Shown here piece by piece: positions 54,391-63,315 of a stretch of 64,000 bases of DNA (its first letter is position 1; the number at the start of each line of letters is the position of its first letter). The DNA is from Methylobacterium aerolatum. Its GTDB lineage: Bacteria; Pseudomonadota; Alphaproteobacteria; Rhizobiales; Beijerinckiaceae. Position numbers and translations under genes: made by a program. The stretch covers positions 87,072 to 151,071 of the forward strand of contig NZ_BPQE01000005.1 of the NCBI RefSeq assembly GCF_022179085.1, given 5' to 3'. The notes beneath the pieces were generated by a model that made no database searches, was not told the origin of the DNA, and saw only the letters and a list, made by a program, of their open reading frames with translations.

Positions 54391-56672
54391 TGTCGGGCCG
54401 ACTGAGCCTTCCCAGCCTCGACGCACTGTTGGACCTGCGCCCCGATGACGGCCCGGCTTACGAGCTCCGCGTGGGCGACATCGTCTCGCTCGGTGGGGCG
54501 GACGATGGCGTCCGGCTCGTTGAGTTCGAGCGAGCGATCCCCGGCAGGCCGGCCACTTCCAGGCGTCCTGCCGGGCCGCGGATTCTGCGCTTTTCCGAGA
54601 TCCCGAGCGGTGCCCAGGTCTTCCTCACCGACAGCGAGATCGCCTTCCTGCAGAAGGAAGGCCGGTTTCGCTTCGAGCTTCTCAACGAGGACCCGGACCG
54701 GCCGCGTCGGGAAAGGCCGACGAACCTCGGCCTAACCGAAGAGGAGTCGCGCTACGCCGATTGCCACTTGGACTACGTTGTCGCCTGCTACGGGATGCCT
54801 GGCGGCTACAAGAAGTCCCGACCGAAGCTCCGTCCCATTATCAAGGAGGTGGCCGAAAGACGGGGAGAGAAGCCGCCCAGTCCGTCCACGGTCATGCGTC
54901 AGGTCGAGAAGTGGCTAGTCGGCGGGGACGTCCTGGGCAAGGCGGCCCTTATTCGGAAGCGGCGCTACGCCAACACCCAGCAGCCATGGGCGCCCAAGCT
55001 GCTGGCGGCGATGAGGTCCTGCACCTACCGCGCACTCTTGTTGCCGAAGGGCAGCGCGAGCGACGTGCTGGCCCTGCTGCGCATCTGGGCGGACGAGAAC
55101 TACCCGGATGGCAACGTCGCGCTCCCGAGCCTTCGCACGATGGAGCGCGAGCTCGCAAAGGTCGACAAGTATATCAAGGACTATCTCCGCAAGGGTGGAG
55201 GCAAGGCCGGACGCGCGAATGCCGCCTACTACGAGAGGCCGCTCCCCGCGCTGCCCATGGAAGAGGTCGAGGTCGACCACACGACTTTCGACGTCCAGCT
55301 GATCGACGACCAGTCGGACATCGTCTTCGGTCGTCCGGACGTCATCACGATCCGCTGTCGCCGGACCGGCATGGTCCTCGGGCTCGGGATCGGGTGGGAG
55401 ATGCCGAGCTTCGCATCGTTCATCGAGGCCGTCCGCCACGCGATGTACGAGAAGGATTTGAGCGCCTTCCCATCCGTAAAGACCGGCTGGCCTTGCCGAG
55501 GCCGCTGGCGCCGGATGTTCGTCGACAATGCGATGCATTTCTTGGGCGTCAGCATCGCCCACGCCGCCAACGAGTTGCGGTTCGAGGTCGTTGAGCTGCG
55601 GCCCGGCGAGCCCTGGATGAAGGGCGCCCAAGAGAGGCTGTTCGGCATCCTGAATAGCAGGGTCGCCCACGCCGTCCCAGGCACCACCCTCTCGAACACC
55701 GCCGAGCGCCGGGAGCACGAGGAGGCGCTCGAACCGCCGGCCCTGACCCTGCGCGAGTTCGAGGCCTTCCTCGTCACGTACATCTGCGACGAGCACCATT
55801 GGGCGCCCCATACGGGATTGGGACCGCTCCGTACGCTTCCCGATGTCCCGATCCGGCTCTGGCGGCAGGAGATCGGCAAGGTCAAGATCCGGGACCTGCC
55901 GCACCCCGACACCTTCGCGTCCCTGGCCGGCGACGTCGACCACCGCACCGTCCAGCACTACGGAATCGACTGGGATTACATCAGGTACCAATCCGATGAG
56001 TTGATCCCCATCCTCACGCACCCCAAGCACAAGCCGGGCAAGGGTAAGCACAAGGGCACCCTGTACCGTGTCACCCGCGACCCGAAGGATCTGTCGCGGA
56101 TCTGGGTTTTCGACCCCTACCGGAAGCTCTCGATTGAGGTTCCGGCGGTCCGCCAAGATTACGCCGCTGGCCTGACGCAGCACCAGCACGCGGTAATCAT
56201 CGCACACCACCTCCGTACGGTCCGACAGTTCGTGGACATCGACGGCCTCCTGCGGACCCGCGGGCAGATGCTCGTCGAGATCGAGCGTTTGCGGAAGCGG
56301 CGCAACGTGCAGGGCATCGAACGGAAGCTGGCCCGCTTCCTCGGGCAGCAGAAGGCCAAGCGCATCCGGAGCAGGGTCACGCCTGCGAACGACAGCGCCA
56401 CGGCCAGCGCCGAGCCCCTGGATATCGAGGATCCTTCCTTCGTGAAGGCCCCGGAAGTCCGGTCGCCGCAAGCCTCGAACCTGAACCGCCGCATGCGGGA
56501 GAACCCGGAGCGCGTGCGTCAGGTCGAGGCCGAGCCCGGCCGCCCCCCGAAGAAGATCGCGCGCATGCCCAAGAAGGACGCGGCTCAGGCGGCAGTCAAG
56601 GCGCCTCCCTCAACATCGAGCTCAGACCTCGACGCGATCCGAAACACCAATTCTGACTGGGACGACGTGTGA
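54390..56672 (+). CDS. TnsB-like DDE transposase
   Basis: It joins the 3' ends of the transposon to target DNA and binds the terminal repeats. The protein is 760 residues from ATG 54390 (GTG 54387 directly before). After N-terminal DNA-binding helices, the DDE core has D296 (MEEVEVDHTTFDV), D379 (RRMFVDNAMHFLG) and E415 (WMKGAQERLFGILN), with a D-35-E spacing. A C-terminal barrel and a basic tail (ENPERVRQVEAEPGRPPKKI) would contact TnsC. The stop TGA overlaps the TnsC start. This is an intact Tn7/Tn5053-type transposase. Confidence 0.93.
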   Translation: MSGRLSLPSLDALLDLRPDDGPAYELRVGDIVSLGGADDGVRLVEFERAIPGRPATSRRPAGPRILRFSEIPSGAQVFLTDSEIAFLQKEGRFRFELLNEDPDRPRRERPTNLGLTEEESRYADCHLDYVVACYGMPGGYKKSRPKLRPIIKEVAERRGEKPPSPSTVMRQVEKWLVGGDVLGKAALIRKRRYANTQQPWAPKLLAAMRSCTYRALLLPKGSASDVLALLRIWADENYPDGNVALPSLRTMERELAKVDKYIKDYLRKGGGKAGRANAAYYERPLPALPMEEVEVDHTTFDVQLIDDQSDIVFGRPDVITIRCRRTGMVLGLGIGWEMPSFASFIEAVRHAMYEKDLSAFPSVKTGWPCRGRWRRMFVDNAMHFLGVSIAHAANELRFEVVELRPGEPWMKGAQERLFGILNSRVAHAVPGTTLSNTAERREHEEALEPPALTLREFEAFLVTYICDEHHWAPHTGLGPLRTLPDVPIRLWRQEIGKVKIRDLPHPDTFASLAGDVDHRTVQHYGIDWDYIRYQSDELIPILTHPKHKPGKGKHKGTLYRVTRDPKDLSRIWVFDPYRKLSIEVPAVRQDYAAGLTQHQHAVIIAHHLRTVRQFVDIDGLLRTRGQMLVEIERLRKRRNVQGIERKLARFLGQQKAKRIRSRVTPANDSATASAEPLDIEDPSFVKAPEVRSPQASNLNRRMRENPERVRQVEAEPGRPPKKIARMPKKDAAQAAVKAPPSTSSSDLDAIRNTNSDWDDV

Positions 56673-57730
56673 TGAAGGCAATCACAAACTTCAACGATAC
56701 GAAGCTGACTGGCGCGGAGCGGGCACGGGTGTCCCAACTACCGCCCGTCGACCGTCAGGCCCTCGTGGCGTCGGTCCTGGTCCGGTACCCAAGCTACAAG
56801 GATGCCTATGGCTTCGTCAGCGCGTTCCACAGGCCGGTAATCGGGGGGACCCACGACAAGGGCAACCTTGGCGCGCTCTTAGGCGAGAGCAGGGCCGGAA
56901 AGTCTTTTCTCCTACAGGACTACGCTTCTTCGTTCCCATCCGAGCGAGGCGACAGGGCGATGACCCGGCCGGTCGTGTACATCGAGATCAAGAACGAGAT
57001 GACGCCGCACGACGTCGCCTCCTACCTTCACTACGCGCTGGGCTACCGATCCATCCCGAAGGTCAAGACCCAGGTCTTGATGGATATGGCCATCGAGGCC
57101 CTGCCGGATCATCGCGTAGAACTGATCATCCTCGACGACATCGATAATAGCTTGTCGAGCCCCCGCACCGGGTACATCAAGAAGACGATGGGGTTCATCA
57201 AGGGTCTGCTCGACAGCGGGACCTGCAACGTGCTGTGTTCGGGCCGTATGGGTCTGTACGGTATCCTGGCCGGGGCCGAGCAGATCGAGGGCCGGGGCGG
57301 CCTCCCTAACGCGGTGCTCCGCCCTTACCGCTGGAGGATCCCCAGCGAGCGCGAGAAGGTTCGCCTCCTCCTCGACGGGATCGACAACCGGCTCCCTTTT
57401 CGGACGAAGTCGGGTCTCGCTTCCATTGAGCGGGCGGCCCACTTCTACGACCTGTCCGGCGGCCTAATCGGCCGCATGATGAACATCATCACGGCTGCCT
57501 CCTACGAGGCCATCAACGAAGCTGCGGACCAGATCGAAGACAAGCATCTGATCTATGCCGCCAAGCTGCGGATGCCCCCAGGGGCGAAGTTCGTGCACTT
57601 CCAAGACCGGATCGACCCCGAGCGTGTCGACCTCGACGAGGACGAAGGCGACGACGCTCAGTCGGACTTCGTAGCCGAGCAGACCCAGAAGCGCATGTTC
57701 GACAAGAAGCGCCCGAGGAAGCGGTCGTGA
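56672..57730 (+). CDS. TnsC/TniB-like AAA+ transposition regulator
   Basis: This ATPase links target selection (TniQ) to the transposase and gives target immunity. It is 352 residues from ATG 56672. Walker A reads GALLGESRAGKSFLLQDY (about residues 72-88) and Walker B VELIILDDIDNSLSS. A sensor-type arginine segment (NVLCSGRMGLYG) is followed by a helical C-domain and an acidic tail (RVDLDEDEGDDAQSDF). It overlaps both neighbours by one to four bases, as expected for a coupled operon. All ATPase motifs are intact. Confidence 0.9.
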   Translation: MKAITNFNDTKLTGAERARVSQLPPVDRQALVASVLVRYPSYKDAYGFVSAFHRPVIGGTHDKGNLGALLGESRAGKSFLLQDYASSFPSERGDRAMTRPVVYIEIKNEMTPHDVASYLHYALGYRSIPKVKTQVLMDMAIEALPDHRVELIILDDIDNSLSSPRTGYIKKTMGFIKGLLDSGTCNVLCSGRMGLYGILAGAEQIEGRGGLPNAVLRPYRWRIPSEREKVRLLLDGIDNRLPFRTKSGLASIERAAHFYDLSGGLIGRMMNIITAASYEAINEAADQIEDKHLIYAAKLRMPPGAKFVHFQDRIDPERVDLDEDEGDDAQSDFVAEQTQKRMFDKKRPRKRS

Positions 57731-59943
57731 CCCGGGAAAGGCCGCTGCGCCGCCACCTCATCCAGCGCTGGCACGAGCCCGGAGAACATGAGCCCGCGAC
57801 GGCGTATTTCTCGCGGCTCGCCGGACACAACTTGCAGATCAGCGCGCGCGTCCTCGCGACCGACATGGGCTTCGACGGCCGGGAGATGACGCCGGCCGAC
57901 TGCCTGGATGCCGTGTCCCATCTCGACATCGCTGGCATGCAGGCCCTCGTCCATGCGACGCCGGTCGTAAAGGCCAGGACCGTCCGGCTGCTGGGCGTCG
58001 AGGTCCGGCGCCGGCATTGGTCCGAGGCGCCCAGGGTCTGCCCCGGCTGCCTGGCGGAGAGCCCGCACCACCGCACGTATCACAGCCTTCTTGCCTTCAC
58101 GGTGTGCCCCCACCACGGCTGTGAGATCGTGGGCGGCCTCGATGGCCCGCTGGCATGGTGGCATCCCCATCTCGACCGGGCGCCCGACGGCACGATGATC
58201 GCCCGACCGCTGCCCCGCCTCCAATCGCCGCTCATCTCCTTCGAGGCGTGGCTGCTGGGCTGCCTCGGCGTCGACGAGCCGCTCGACGTCCCGCTCCTTG
58301 CCGATGTCCCCATCTTGATGGCCATCGACACCGTGGAGTTCCTCGGCAGGGCGAGCCTGGGCGGATGGCGCGTCGCTGCACCAAGGATCGGCGCCCCCGG
58401 CTTCGCGCGGAAGGATGTCGTTCGGGCGGGATTCGATGTCCTGTCAGGCGGTCCTGACGCGCTCGATAGGCTCTTCGATCAGGTCGCCTTGGAAAGCGAA
58501 AATCGAATCGGCGCGGGCGGGAGCCAGTGGGGTGCGGGGCATGCCTATGGCTGGCTCTACAAGGCCATCTTCTTCACCCGGAACCAGCCCTACCAGCTTG
58601 AAGCCATCCGCACCGCTGCAGCGCGGGTCGCGCGCCGACGGGGTGCCTTCGCCCGATCCGCCACCACCTTGGAAGGGGTCGATGAGAAGGTCCCCTTCCT
58701 TCACCAGGACGAGGTCGCCCGGGCGTGCGGTCTCCACTCTCGCTTCGTCCGCCCCATCTCCGAGCGCCTCGGGATCCGGCCCCTCCCGTCTCGCGACCGC
58801 TTCGTGAGGTACGACGCGTCCACAGTGCCGGCGATGCAGGAGGCTCTGGCGAGTTGCGTGCCGAGGGCGGACGCCGCCCGGATCCTCGGACTTCGGACGA
58901 CCGAACTCGATGCCCTCGCACGGCAGGGGCTGATCACGCCGCTCTGCAGGCTTGGCGGTCCTACCGTGGCGAGCGACAGGTACAGGCGGGAGGAGGTCGA
59001 AGCGCTCCTCCCAGACGAGGACCTGACGGTCGTTGAAAGCGGCACGGATGGCCTGATGAGCCTGTCCGAGTACGCCGATTCCACCCGCCAGTGGCGCCCG
59101 GAGGTCATCGCGCTCTGGAAGACCGGCACCGTCCGTCCCGTTGGTCGGGATCCTGACCAAACGGGCCTAGCGGCGCTGCTGTTCGAGCCACCCGCCGTGG
59201 GGTCCTCCGGATCTGGCCCGCAACCCCTTTCCGAGCCCGGTGGCCGGATGCGCCGCCAGACGACCCGCCCCGGTCTCACTCGATGCGACGCCGCGGCCCT
59301 GATCGGGGTCAACATGGCGACCCTTGGCGGTCTCGTCGACGACGGATACCTCCGAACCCTGACGCCGGAGGAGAGCGGGACGACCCGCGAGCGCATCGAC
59401 GAGCAATCCCTTCAGCGCGTCATCACCACCTACGCGCCTGCCGTCGCGTACGCCGACGTTCTGGACTGTGGGCGGACAGATGCGGTCCGGAGGCTGAGGG
59501 ACCTCGGGGTCGACATCCTGGTGAAGAAGCCAGGGAGCGAGGGCCTTATGGCTATGGTGATGCGGTCGCAGGTCACTCGCGCGCTCGGTCTCGTGCGCGA
59601 CCCACTGGCCCAACCCTCGACCGGTTGGTCCACCTTTTGGACGGCCTTCGGAGACCATCTGGTCGCGCGCTCATCCGTCTTCAGGCTCGCCAGGATCCCC
59701 AACGGGCCGGAGGTCCGCATGCGCAGCGGTGACCGCCGCACGGTGATAGCCATCGACATGGGCTGTGACGGACGCGCAGTGATTACCCTGGAAAAGGGCC
59801 CGAGCGCCCCGGCCGAGAGACGCGTCGAACGAAGCGGGTTTGCGCACCGCGATACGACGTCGTGGCAGACCTGGTTCGAGTGGCTGGAGACTGCAGGCTA
59901 CCGGATGCGGATGGCTGGCGCCCATACCGACGCCGCCGCCTGA
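57727..59943 (+). CDS. TniQ/TnsD-like target-selection protein
   Basis: A 738-residue target selector starting at GTG 57727. The N-terminal TniQ domain has the zinc-binding motif C105, C108 (RVCPGCLAES) and C127, H130 (TVCPHHGCEIV), with the upstream FSRLAGHN pattern. The long C-terminal part carries several helix-turn-helix-like segments (DEVARACGLHSRFVRPISER, then CDAAALIGVNMATLGGLVDD), consistent with TnsD-type proteins that recognise a fixed DNA site. Because the element sits flush against a tRNA-Phe 3' end, that gene is the candidate target. It lies 240 bp from the transposon right end. Confidence 0.9.
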   Translation: MTRERPLRRHLIQRWHEPGEHEPATAYFSRLAGHNLQISARVLATDMGFDGREMTPADCLDAVSHLDIAGMQALVHATPVVKARTVRLLGVEVRRRHWSEAPRVCPGCLAESPHHRTYHSLLAFTVCPHHGCEIVGGLDGPLAWWHPHLDRAPDGTMIARPLPRLQSPLISFEAWLLGCLGVDEPLDVPLLADVPILMAIDTVEFLGRASLGGWRVAAPRIGAPGFARKDVVRAGFDVLSGGPDALDRLFDQVALESENRIGAGGSQWGAGHAYGWLYKAIFFTRNQPYQLEAIRTAAARVARRRGAFARSATTLEGVDEKVPFLHQDEVARACGLHSRFVRPISERLGIRPLPSRDRFVRYDASTVPAMQEALASCVPRADAARILGLRTTELDALARQGLITPLCRLGGPTVASDRYRREEVEALLPDEDLTVVESGTDGLMSLSEYADSTRQWRPEVIALWKTGTVRPVGRDPDQTGLAALLFEPPAVGSSGSGPQPLSEPGGRMRRQTTRPGLTRCDAAALIGVNMATLGGLVDDGYLRTLTPEESGTTRERIDEQSLQRVITTYAPAVAYADVLDCGRTDAVRRLRDLGVDILVKKPGSEGLMAMVMRSQVTRALGLVRDPLAQPSTGWSTFWTAFGDHLVARSSVFRLARIPNGPEVRMRSGDRRTVIAIDMGCDGRAVITLEKGPSAPAERRVERSGFAHRDTTSWQTWFEWLETAGYRMRMAGAHTDAAA

Positions 59944-60048
59944 CAGCGCAGAGCCAAGCACTGAGATCCGGGTGGGTATCCATGCCGAGGAGAGCGGCTA
60001 CGGTTGCCCGGCCGCACTCCTTCTGGAACCCCTCTTACGCGTAGATCA

Positions 60049-60183
60049 TGTTCCAAATAGCTTGTCGCAAGGCTGCGGTTGTTCCAAACAGCCTGTCGTT
60101 TTGTTCCAGACTGCTGTCGCCGAAGGCGGGGCTCACAGAGGGAAGAGCAGCGACTTGTGTTCCAACTAGCTTGTCGCCCTACA
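60049..60183. repeat. Tn7-like right end with four TnsB-type sites
   Basis: Sites read TGTTCC-A/N-rich-CTTGTCG: 60049-60067 (TGTTCCAAATAGCTTGTCG), 60080-60098 (TGTTCCAAACAGCCTGTCG), 60102-60119 (TGTTCCAGACTGCTGTCG) and 60158-60176 (TGTTCCAACTAGCTTGTCG), then the tip CCCTACA. They are inverted relative to the left-end sites. Four sites at the tns end against two or three at the other end matches the asymmetry of Tn7. Confidence 0.9.
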
Positions 60184-60188
60184 ACTTC
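60184..60188 (+). repeat. Target-site duplication, right
   Basis: ACTTC, identical to 29176-29180. Rejoining here to the tRNA-Phe end restores the pre-insertion sequence CCA-CTTC-CTCGC. Confidence 0.9.
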
Positions 60189-60881
60189 CTCGCTAAATAG
60201 TTCACAGCGCTGCCAAATCGGCAACACCGTGCAATGTCCGGTCATCGATCGGGGCACTCACAACCGCTGTGCGCAGGGCACTGATCAGCGTCAGGGCGAT
60301 CCTTAGCGTCTCTGCGACTGAGTCATAGCAGTCCGGGCAAGCACCAAGCCTCGAAGCGATCCGGTGCCATGGGTAGCTCTGCCGGCACTCCCGCTGAGAA
60401 GGCGACAGGCAGAACATCTTGTCCTGCCGTCAGCTCATCAAACCGGTTCAATGGCCTGCCGACGCAGGTCTCGTCATCCTCGCATCCGTCGCGTCGCCGT
60501 CGCTCCGCGCGACGGCGGCGAGGGATGCGATCCGAGACGAAACGAGACCTCCCCGCCTTTCTCCACGGTGGCCGCCGGGAGAGGCCGTTTGAGAACAGTG
60601 CTCGCGCTTGGAGGGGCTCGCCCTCGGACGGGTAGGCGGCGCAACGGGCCGGGCGCGCGCCTGGCGTGGCGCAGGCGCCCGGCCTCGCGGCCATCCCGGA
60701 CGCTGATCGGATGGAACGCCCGGTACGACCTCGGAAACGGTGTCGAAGACCCGGACCGTCCCGGACCTCCGTCGAACGTGATATAAGCGGGCTGCGCCCC
60801 CGCTCACAGAGACGGCTCTACCGGTATCGGCCGGTTCTTCGCCGTGGGCGCGGGGCCATGGGCCGACCGGGGGGCCGCGGG
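60189..60881. other. Gap beyond the transposon, no firm gene
   Basis: A minus-strand frame at 60202-60417 (71 codons, ending DDRTLHGVADLAAL) could be a small gene but has no recognisable family. A strong stem-loop lies at 60480-60530. The rest to 60881 is GC-rich with no supported gene. Confidence 0.4.
60480..60530. repeat. Large imperfect stem-loop
   Basis: The outer arms TCGCATCC (60480-60487) and GGATGCGA (60523-60530) pair, and the inner GTCGCCGTCGC and GCGCGACGGCGGCGA largely pair around a TCC-containing loop. It could be a REP-type element or transcript-end structure. Confidence 0.5.
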
Positions 60882-61595
60882 TCAGCCGATACCGAGGTCG
60901 GCGGCGAGACGGTCGCGGGCGCGGCTGACCCGGCTTTTCACCGTGCCCGCAGGGCAGCCGATCAGCATCGCGGCGGCCTCGTAGGTCAGGTCCTCCACCG
61001 CCACCAGGAGAAGGGCCTCCCTCTGACTCGGCTCCAGCCTATCGAGGGCCTCCTGGACGTCCCGGACATCGAGGCGATGCTCCTGGTCCGCCAGGCACGC
61101 GAGCCCCGCCGCGTAGGAACCCTCGGGATCCGGGACCTCCCGGCGGTACTTCCGGCGACAATTGACGTGCCCGTTGCGCATGATCGTGAACAGCCACGCC
61201 TTCAGGCTCGTGCCCGGCTTGAAGCTGGTCCGATGCTCCCAGGCCTTGAGCAGGGTGAACTGCACCAAGTCCTCGCTCTCCACCGCATCCCGGGTCACCG
61301 ACAGGGCGAACCGGCGCAGGTCCGGCAGGACGCCGACGAGATCCGCGCCGAAGCGCCGCTCCGCCCGGGTCTCCGCCGCATCCAGCGCCTGCGAGAGGCG
61401 GCGCAGGACGAGGCCGAGGGGCGACGCCTCATCGACCTCCGGAACGTCCAACGAGAAACTCGGAAGGTCTCGCCCCAGGTCGCCGCCGCCGTACGAGATG
61501 ACGGCGTCGTGAACTGCGGGCGAACGCAAGTGTTCGACACGATGCGACACGATACTACGCTCACCGATGACTGTGTGCATGCCCGGGACCGGCAT
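60882..61595 (-). CDS. ECF-type RNA polymerase sigma factor
   Basis: A group IV sigma factor. Region 2 reads VLPDLRRFALSVTRDAVESE, DLVQFTLLKAWEHRTSFKPG and SLKAWLFTIMRNGHVNCRRK. Region 4 is ALDRLEPSQREALLLVAVED, then LTYEAAAMLIGCPAGTVKSR and VSRARDRL. The frame is 237 codons, but the first 70-80 residues are outside the usual ECF length, so the real start may be one of the internal ATG/GTG codons (for instance 61577, MHTVIGERSIV, or further down). The sequence style is close to EcfG, the general-stress sigma factor of alphaproteobacteria. Without its anti-sigma NepR and PhyR in view, that identity is tentative. Confidence 0.85.
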   Translation of the reverse strand: MPVPGMHTVIGERSIVSHRVEHLRSPAVHDAVISYGGGDLGRDLPSFSLDVPEVDEASPLGLVLRRLSQALDAAETRAERRFGADLVGVLPDLRRFALSVTRDAVESEDLVQFTLLKAWEHRTSFKPGTSLKAWLFTIMRNGHVNCRRKYRREVPDPEGSYAAGLACLADQEHRLDVRDVQEALDRLEPSQREALLLVAVEDLTYEAAAMLIGCPAGTVKSRVSRARDRLAADLGIG

Positions 61596-61683
61596 CGGCC
61601 TGGCGGACTAGCTGCGCCTCATTTTTGGTCGCGCACCGCGCCGTCAATGATACGTGCGTACCAGGATCATAACATAAATTTTT

Positions 61684-61710
61684 GGAACCGACTTGCGCGC
61701 AACCTGTTTG
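61684..61710 (+). promoter_or_regulatory. Candidate EcfG-type promoter before the PAS-LuxR gene
   Basis: GGAAC at 61684-61688 is followed after 16 bases by TGTT. The consensus for alphaproteobacterial general-stress promoters is GGAAC-N16-17-CGTT. It lies about 50 bases upstream of the PAS-LuxR start, divergent from the ECF sigma gene. One mismatch, and no second site was found, so this is a weak call. Confidence 0.35.
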
Positions 61711-61758
61711 TGGGTCGCTGCCGTACGGGCAGCGGTCGCACGAAGGAGGGTGTGGGCC

Positions 61759-63222
61759 GTGACGGCGGGCGTCGACAGGCATGAACTCCGGCAGATCATC
61801 GCCGGCCTGAGCGAGGGCGTAATCCTGGTCGAACCCGACCAGACCATCGCCTATGCCAACGAGGCCGCGCTGGCCATGCACGGCGCCGGCAGCCTCGACG
61901 AGCTCGGTCCCACCGTGGACGATTACCGCGAGCGCTTCTGCCTGCGCTACCGCAACCACGTCACCCCGAACCAGTACCCGATCGAGCGGGTGGTGGCGGG
62001 CGAGCAATTCCACGACGTGGTCGTGGAGGTCCGCCGGGCCGACAAGCCCGAGATGGACTTCGTGCACTCCCTGCGCAGCCTCGTGGCCACCGACCGGGAA
62101 GGCAAACCGAGCTGCCTCGCCCTCATCCTGAAGGACGTCACCGACCAGTTCGAGGCCGAGGACCGCTTCGAAGCGACCTTCAACGCCAATCCCGCCCCGG
62201 CGGTGATCACCCGCCTGTCGGACCTGCGCCACGTGAAGGTGAATGCCGGCTTTTTGGAGATGACCGGTTTCACCCGCGACGCCGTGATCGGCCGCAGCGT
62301 CTACGAGGTCGATGTCCTGGCCGAGGCGCGCAACCGCGACCTCGCGGTCAGCCGCCTGAAGGAGGGCGGGACCATCCCGCAGATGGAGGCGTGCCTGCGC
62401 CTGCCCGACGGCGGCAGCCGCTTCGTCATCGTGGCGGGCCAACCGATCGAGCTGGGCGAGGAGCCCTGCATGCTCTTCACCTTCGCCGACCTCGAACTGC
62501 GCCGGAAGGCCGAGACCGCGCTCCGCCAGAGCGAGGCGCGCTTCGCCAAGGCTTTCCGCCTCACCCCCGTGCCGACCGTGCTGGCGCGGGGCAAGGATCT
62601 CCATGTCACCGGCATCAACGAAGCCTTCACCCGCGTCTTCGGCCTCGGCGAAGACACGGTGATCGGGCGCAACCTCGACGAGGCCGGGCTGTGGGTGAAC
62701 GAGCGGCAGCGCGAGGCCGTCGAGGCCGCGCTCGAGCGACAGGGCTACGTCCTCGGCGTCGAGGTCTGCCTGCGCCACGAGAGCGGGGCGAACCTCGATT
62801 GCCTCGTCTCGGCCGAGCGCATCGAGATCGAGGACGATCCCTTCGTCCTGCTGGTGATGCAGGACATCACCGACCGGAAGCACACGGAGCGCGAGTTGTT
62901 CGACGCCATCGAGACGGTGATGGCGGACACCTCGTGGTTCAGCCGCGGCCTCATCGAGAAGCTCGCCAACCTGCGCCGCCCGGACGTCACCCGGTCGGAC
63001 GCCCTGGCGCTCAACCTCACGATGCGCGAGCGGCAGATCCTCAACCTGATCTGCTCCGGCCTCGACGACGAAGCCATCGCCCGCAAGCTCGACTTGTCGC
63101 GCAACACCGTGCGCAACCACGGTGCCGCCCTCTACCGCAAGCTCGGCGTCCACAAGCGCAGCGAGGCAGTGGTCTGGGGCCGGGAGAACGGATTTCCCCT
63201 GCAATCCGGCGAGATAAAATAA
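61759..63222 (+). CDS. Three-PAS-domain LuxR-type transcriptional regulator
   Basis: A 487-residue regulator from GTG 61759 (TAGVDRHELRQIIAGLSEGV), with AAGGAGG about ten bases upstream; the open frame upstream to 61693 (a TTG) is not used. PAS 1 (residues about 5-130) has EGVILVEPDQTIAYANEAAL. PAS 2 begins RFEATFNANPAPAVITRLSD. PAS 3 begins RFAKAFRLTPVPTVLARGKD and ends FVLLVMQDITDRKHTE. The C-terminal LuxR/FixJ helix-turn-helix is LTMRERQILNLICSGLDDEA, then IARKLDLSRNTVRNHGAALY. The PAS ligand is unknown; no histidine kinase or receiver domain is present. It lies divergently from the ECF sigma gene. Confidence 0.88.
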   Translation: MTAGVDRHELRQIIAGLSEGVILVEPDQTIAYANEAALAMHGAGSLDELGPTVDDYRERFCLRYRNHVTPNQYPIERVVAGEQFHDVVVEVRRADKPEMDFVHSLRSLVATDREGKPSCLALILKDVTDQFEAEDRFEATFNANPAPAVITRLSDLRHVKVNAGFLEMTGFTRDAVIGRSVYEVDVLAEARNRDLAVSRLKEGGTIPQMEACLRLPDGGSRFVIVAGQPIELGEEPCMLFTFADLELRRKAETALRQSEARFAKAFRLTPVPTVLARGKDLHVTGINEAFTRVFGLGEDTVIGRNLDEAGLWVNERQREAVEAALERQGYVLGVEVCLRHESGANLDCLVSAERIEIEDDPFVLLVMQDITDRKHTERELFDAIETVMADTSWFSRGLIEKLANLRRPDVTRSDALALNLTMRERQILNLICSGLDDEAIARKLDLSRNTVRNHGAALYRKLGVHKRSEAVVWGRENGFPLQSGEIK

Positions 63223-63315
63223 CTATCCTACCAGTATAATACACCCATTGATTTTGGAGTTCGCGAAATCATCTCCCCGGCGGTGCATGGTTTCCTCGAA
63301 CGGTACGGAGTTCCC

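Larger units (their letters stand above)
29181..60183 (+). mobile_element. Complete Tn7-like transposon, about 31.0 kb
   Basis: The left terminus is TGTATGACGACAGG at 29181 and the right terminus ends CGCCCTACA at 60183; read inward, the latter is TGTAGGGCGACAAG, so the two ends are inverted copies with TGT...ACA tips. The 5-base ACTTC occurs directly outside both ends (29176-29180 and 60184-60188), the 5-bp duplication made by Tn7-type transposases. The right end carries four and the left end two clear copies of a 19-bp TnsB-type site. A TnsA-TnsB-TnsC-TniQ operon (53578-59943) reads toward the right end. The rest is cargo with a defence character. No Cas genes or CRISPR array were found. 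Confidence 0.95.

Noticed and set aside
54915-56471. 518-codon minus-strand frame over TnsB
   Set aside because: Antisense shadow of an intact DDE transposase.
29181-60183. CRISPR-associated transposon
   Set aside because: No CRISPR repeats and no Cas-like genes were seen. A single long TnsD-type TniQ and TnsA are present.
61561-63204. 547-codon minus-strand frame over the PAS-LuxR gene
   Set aside because: Antisense shadow; the plus strand gives clear PAS and LuxR domains.
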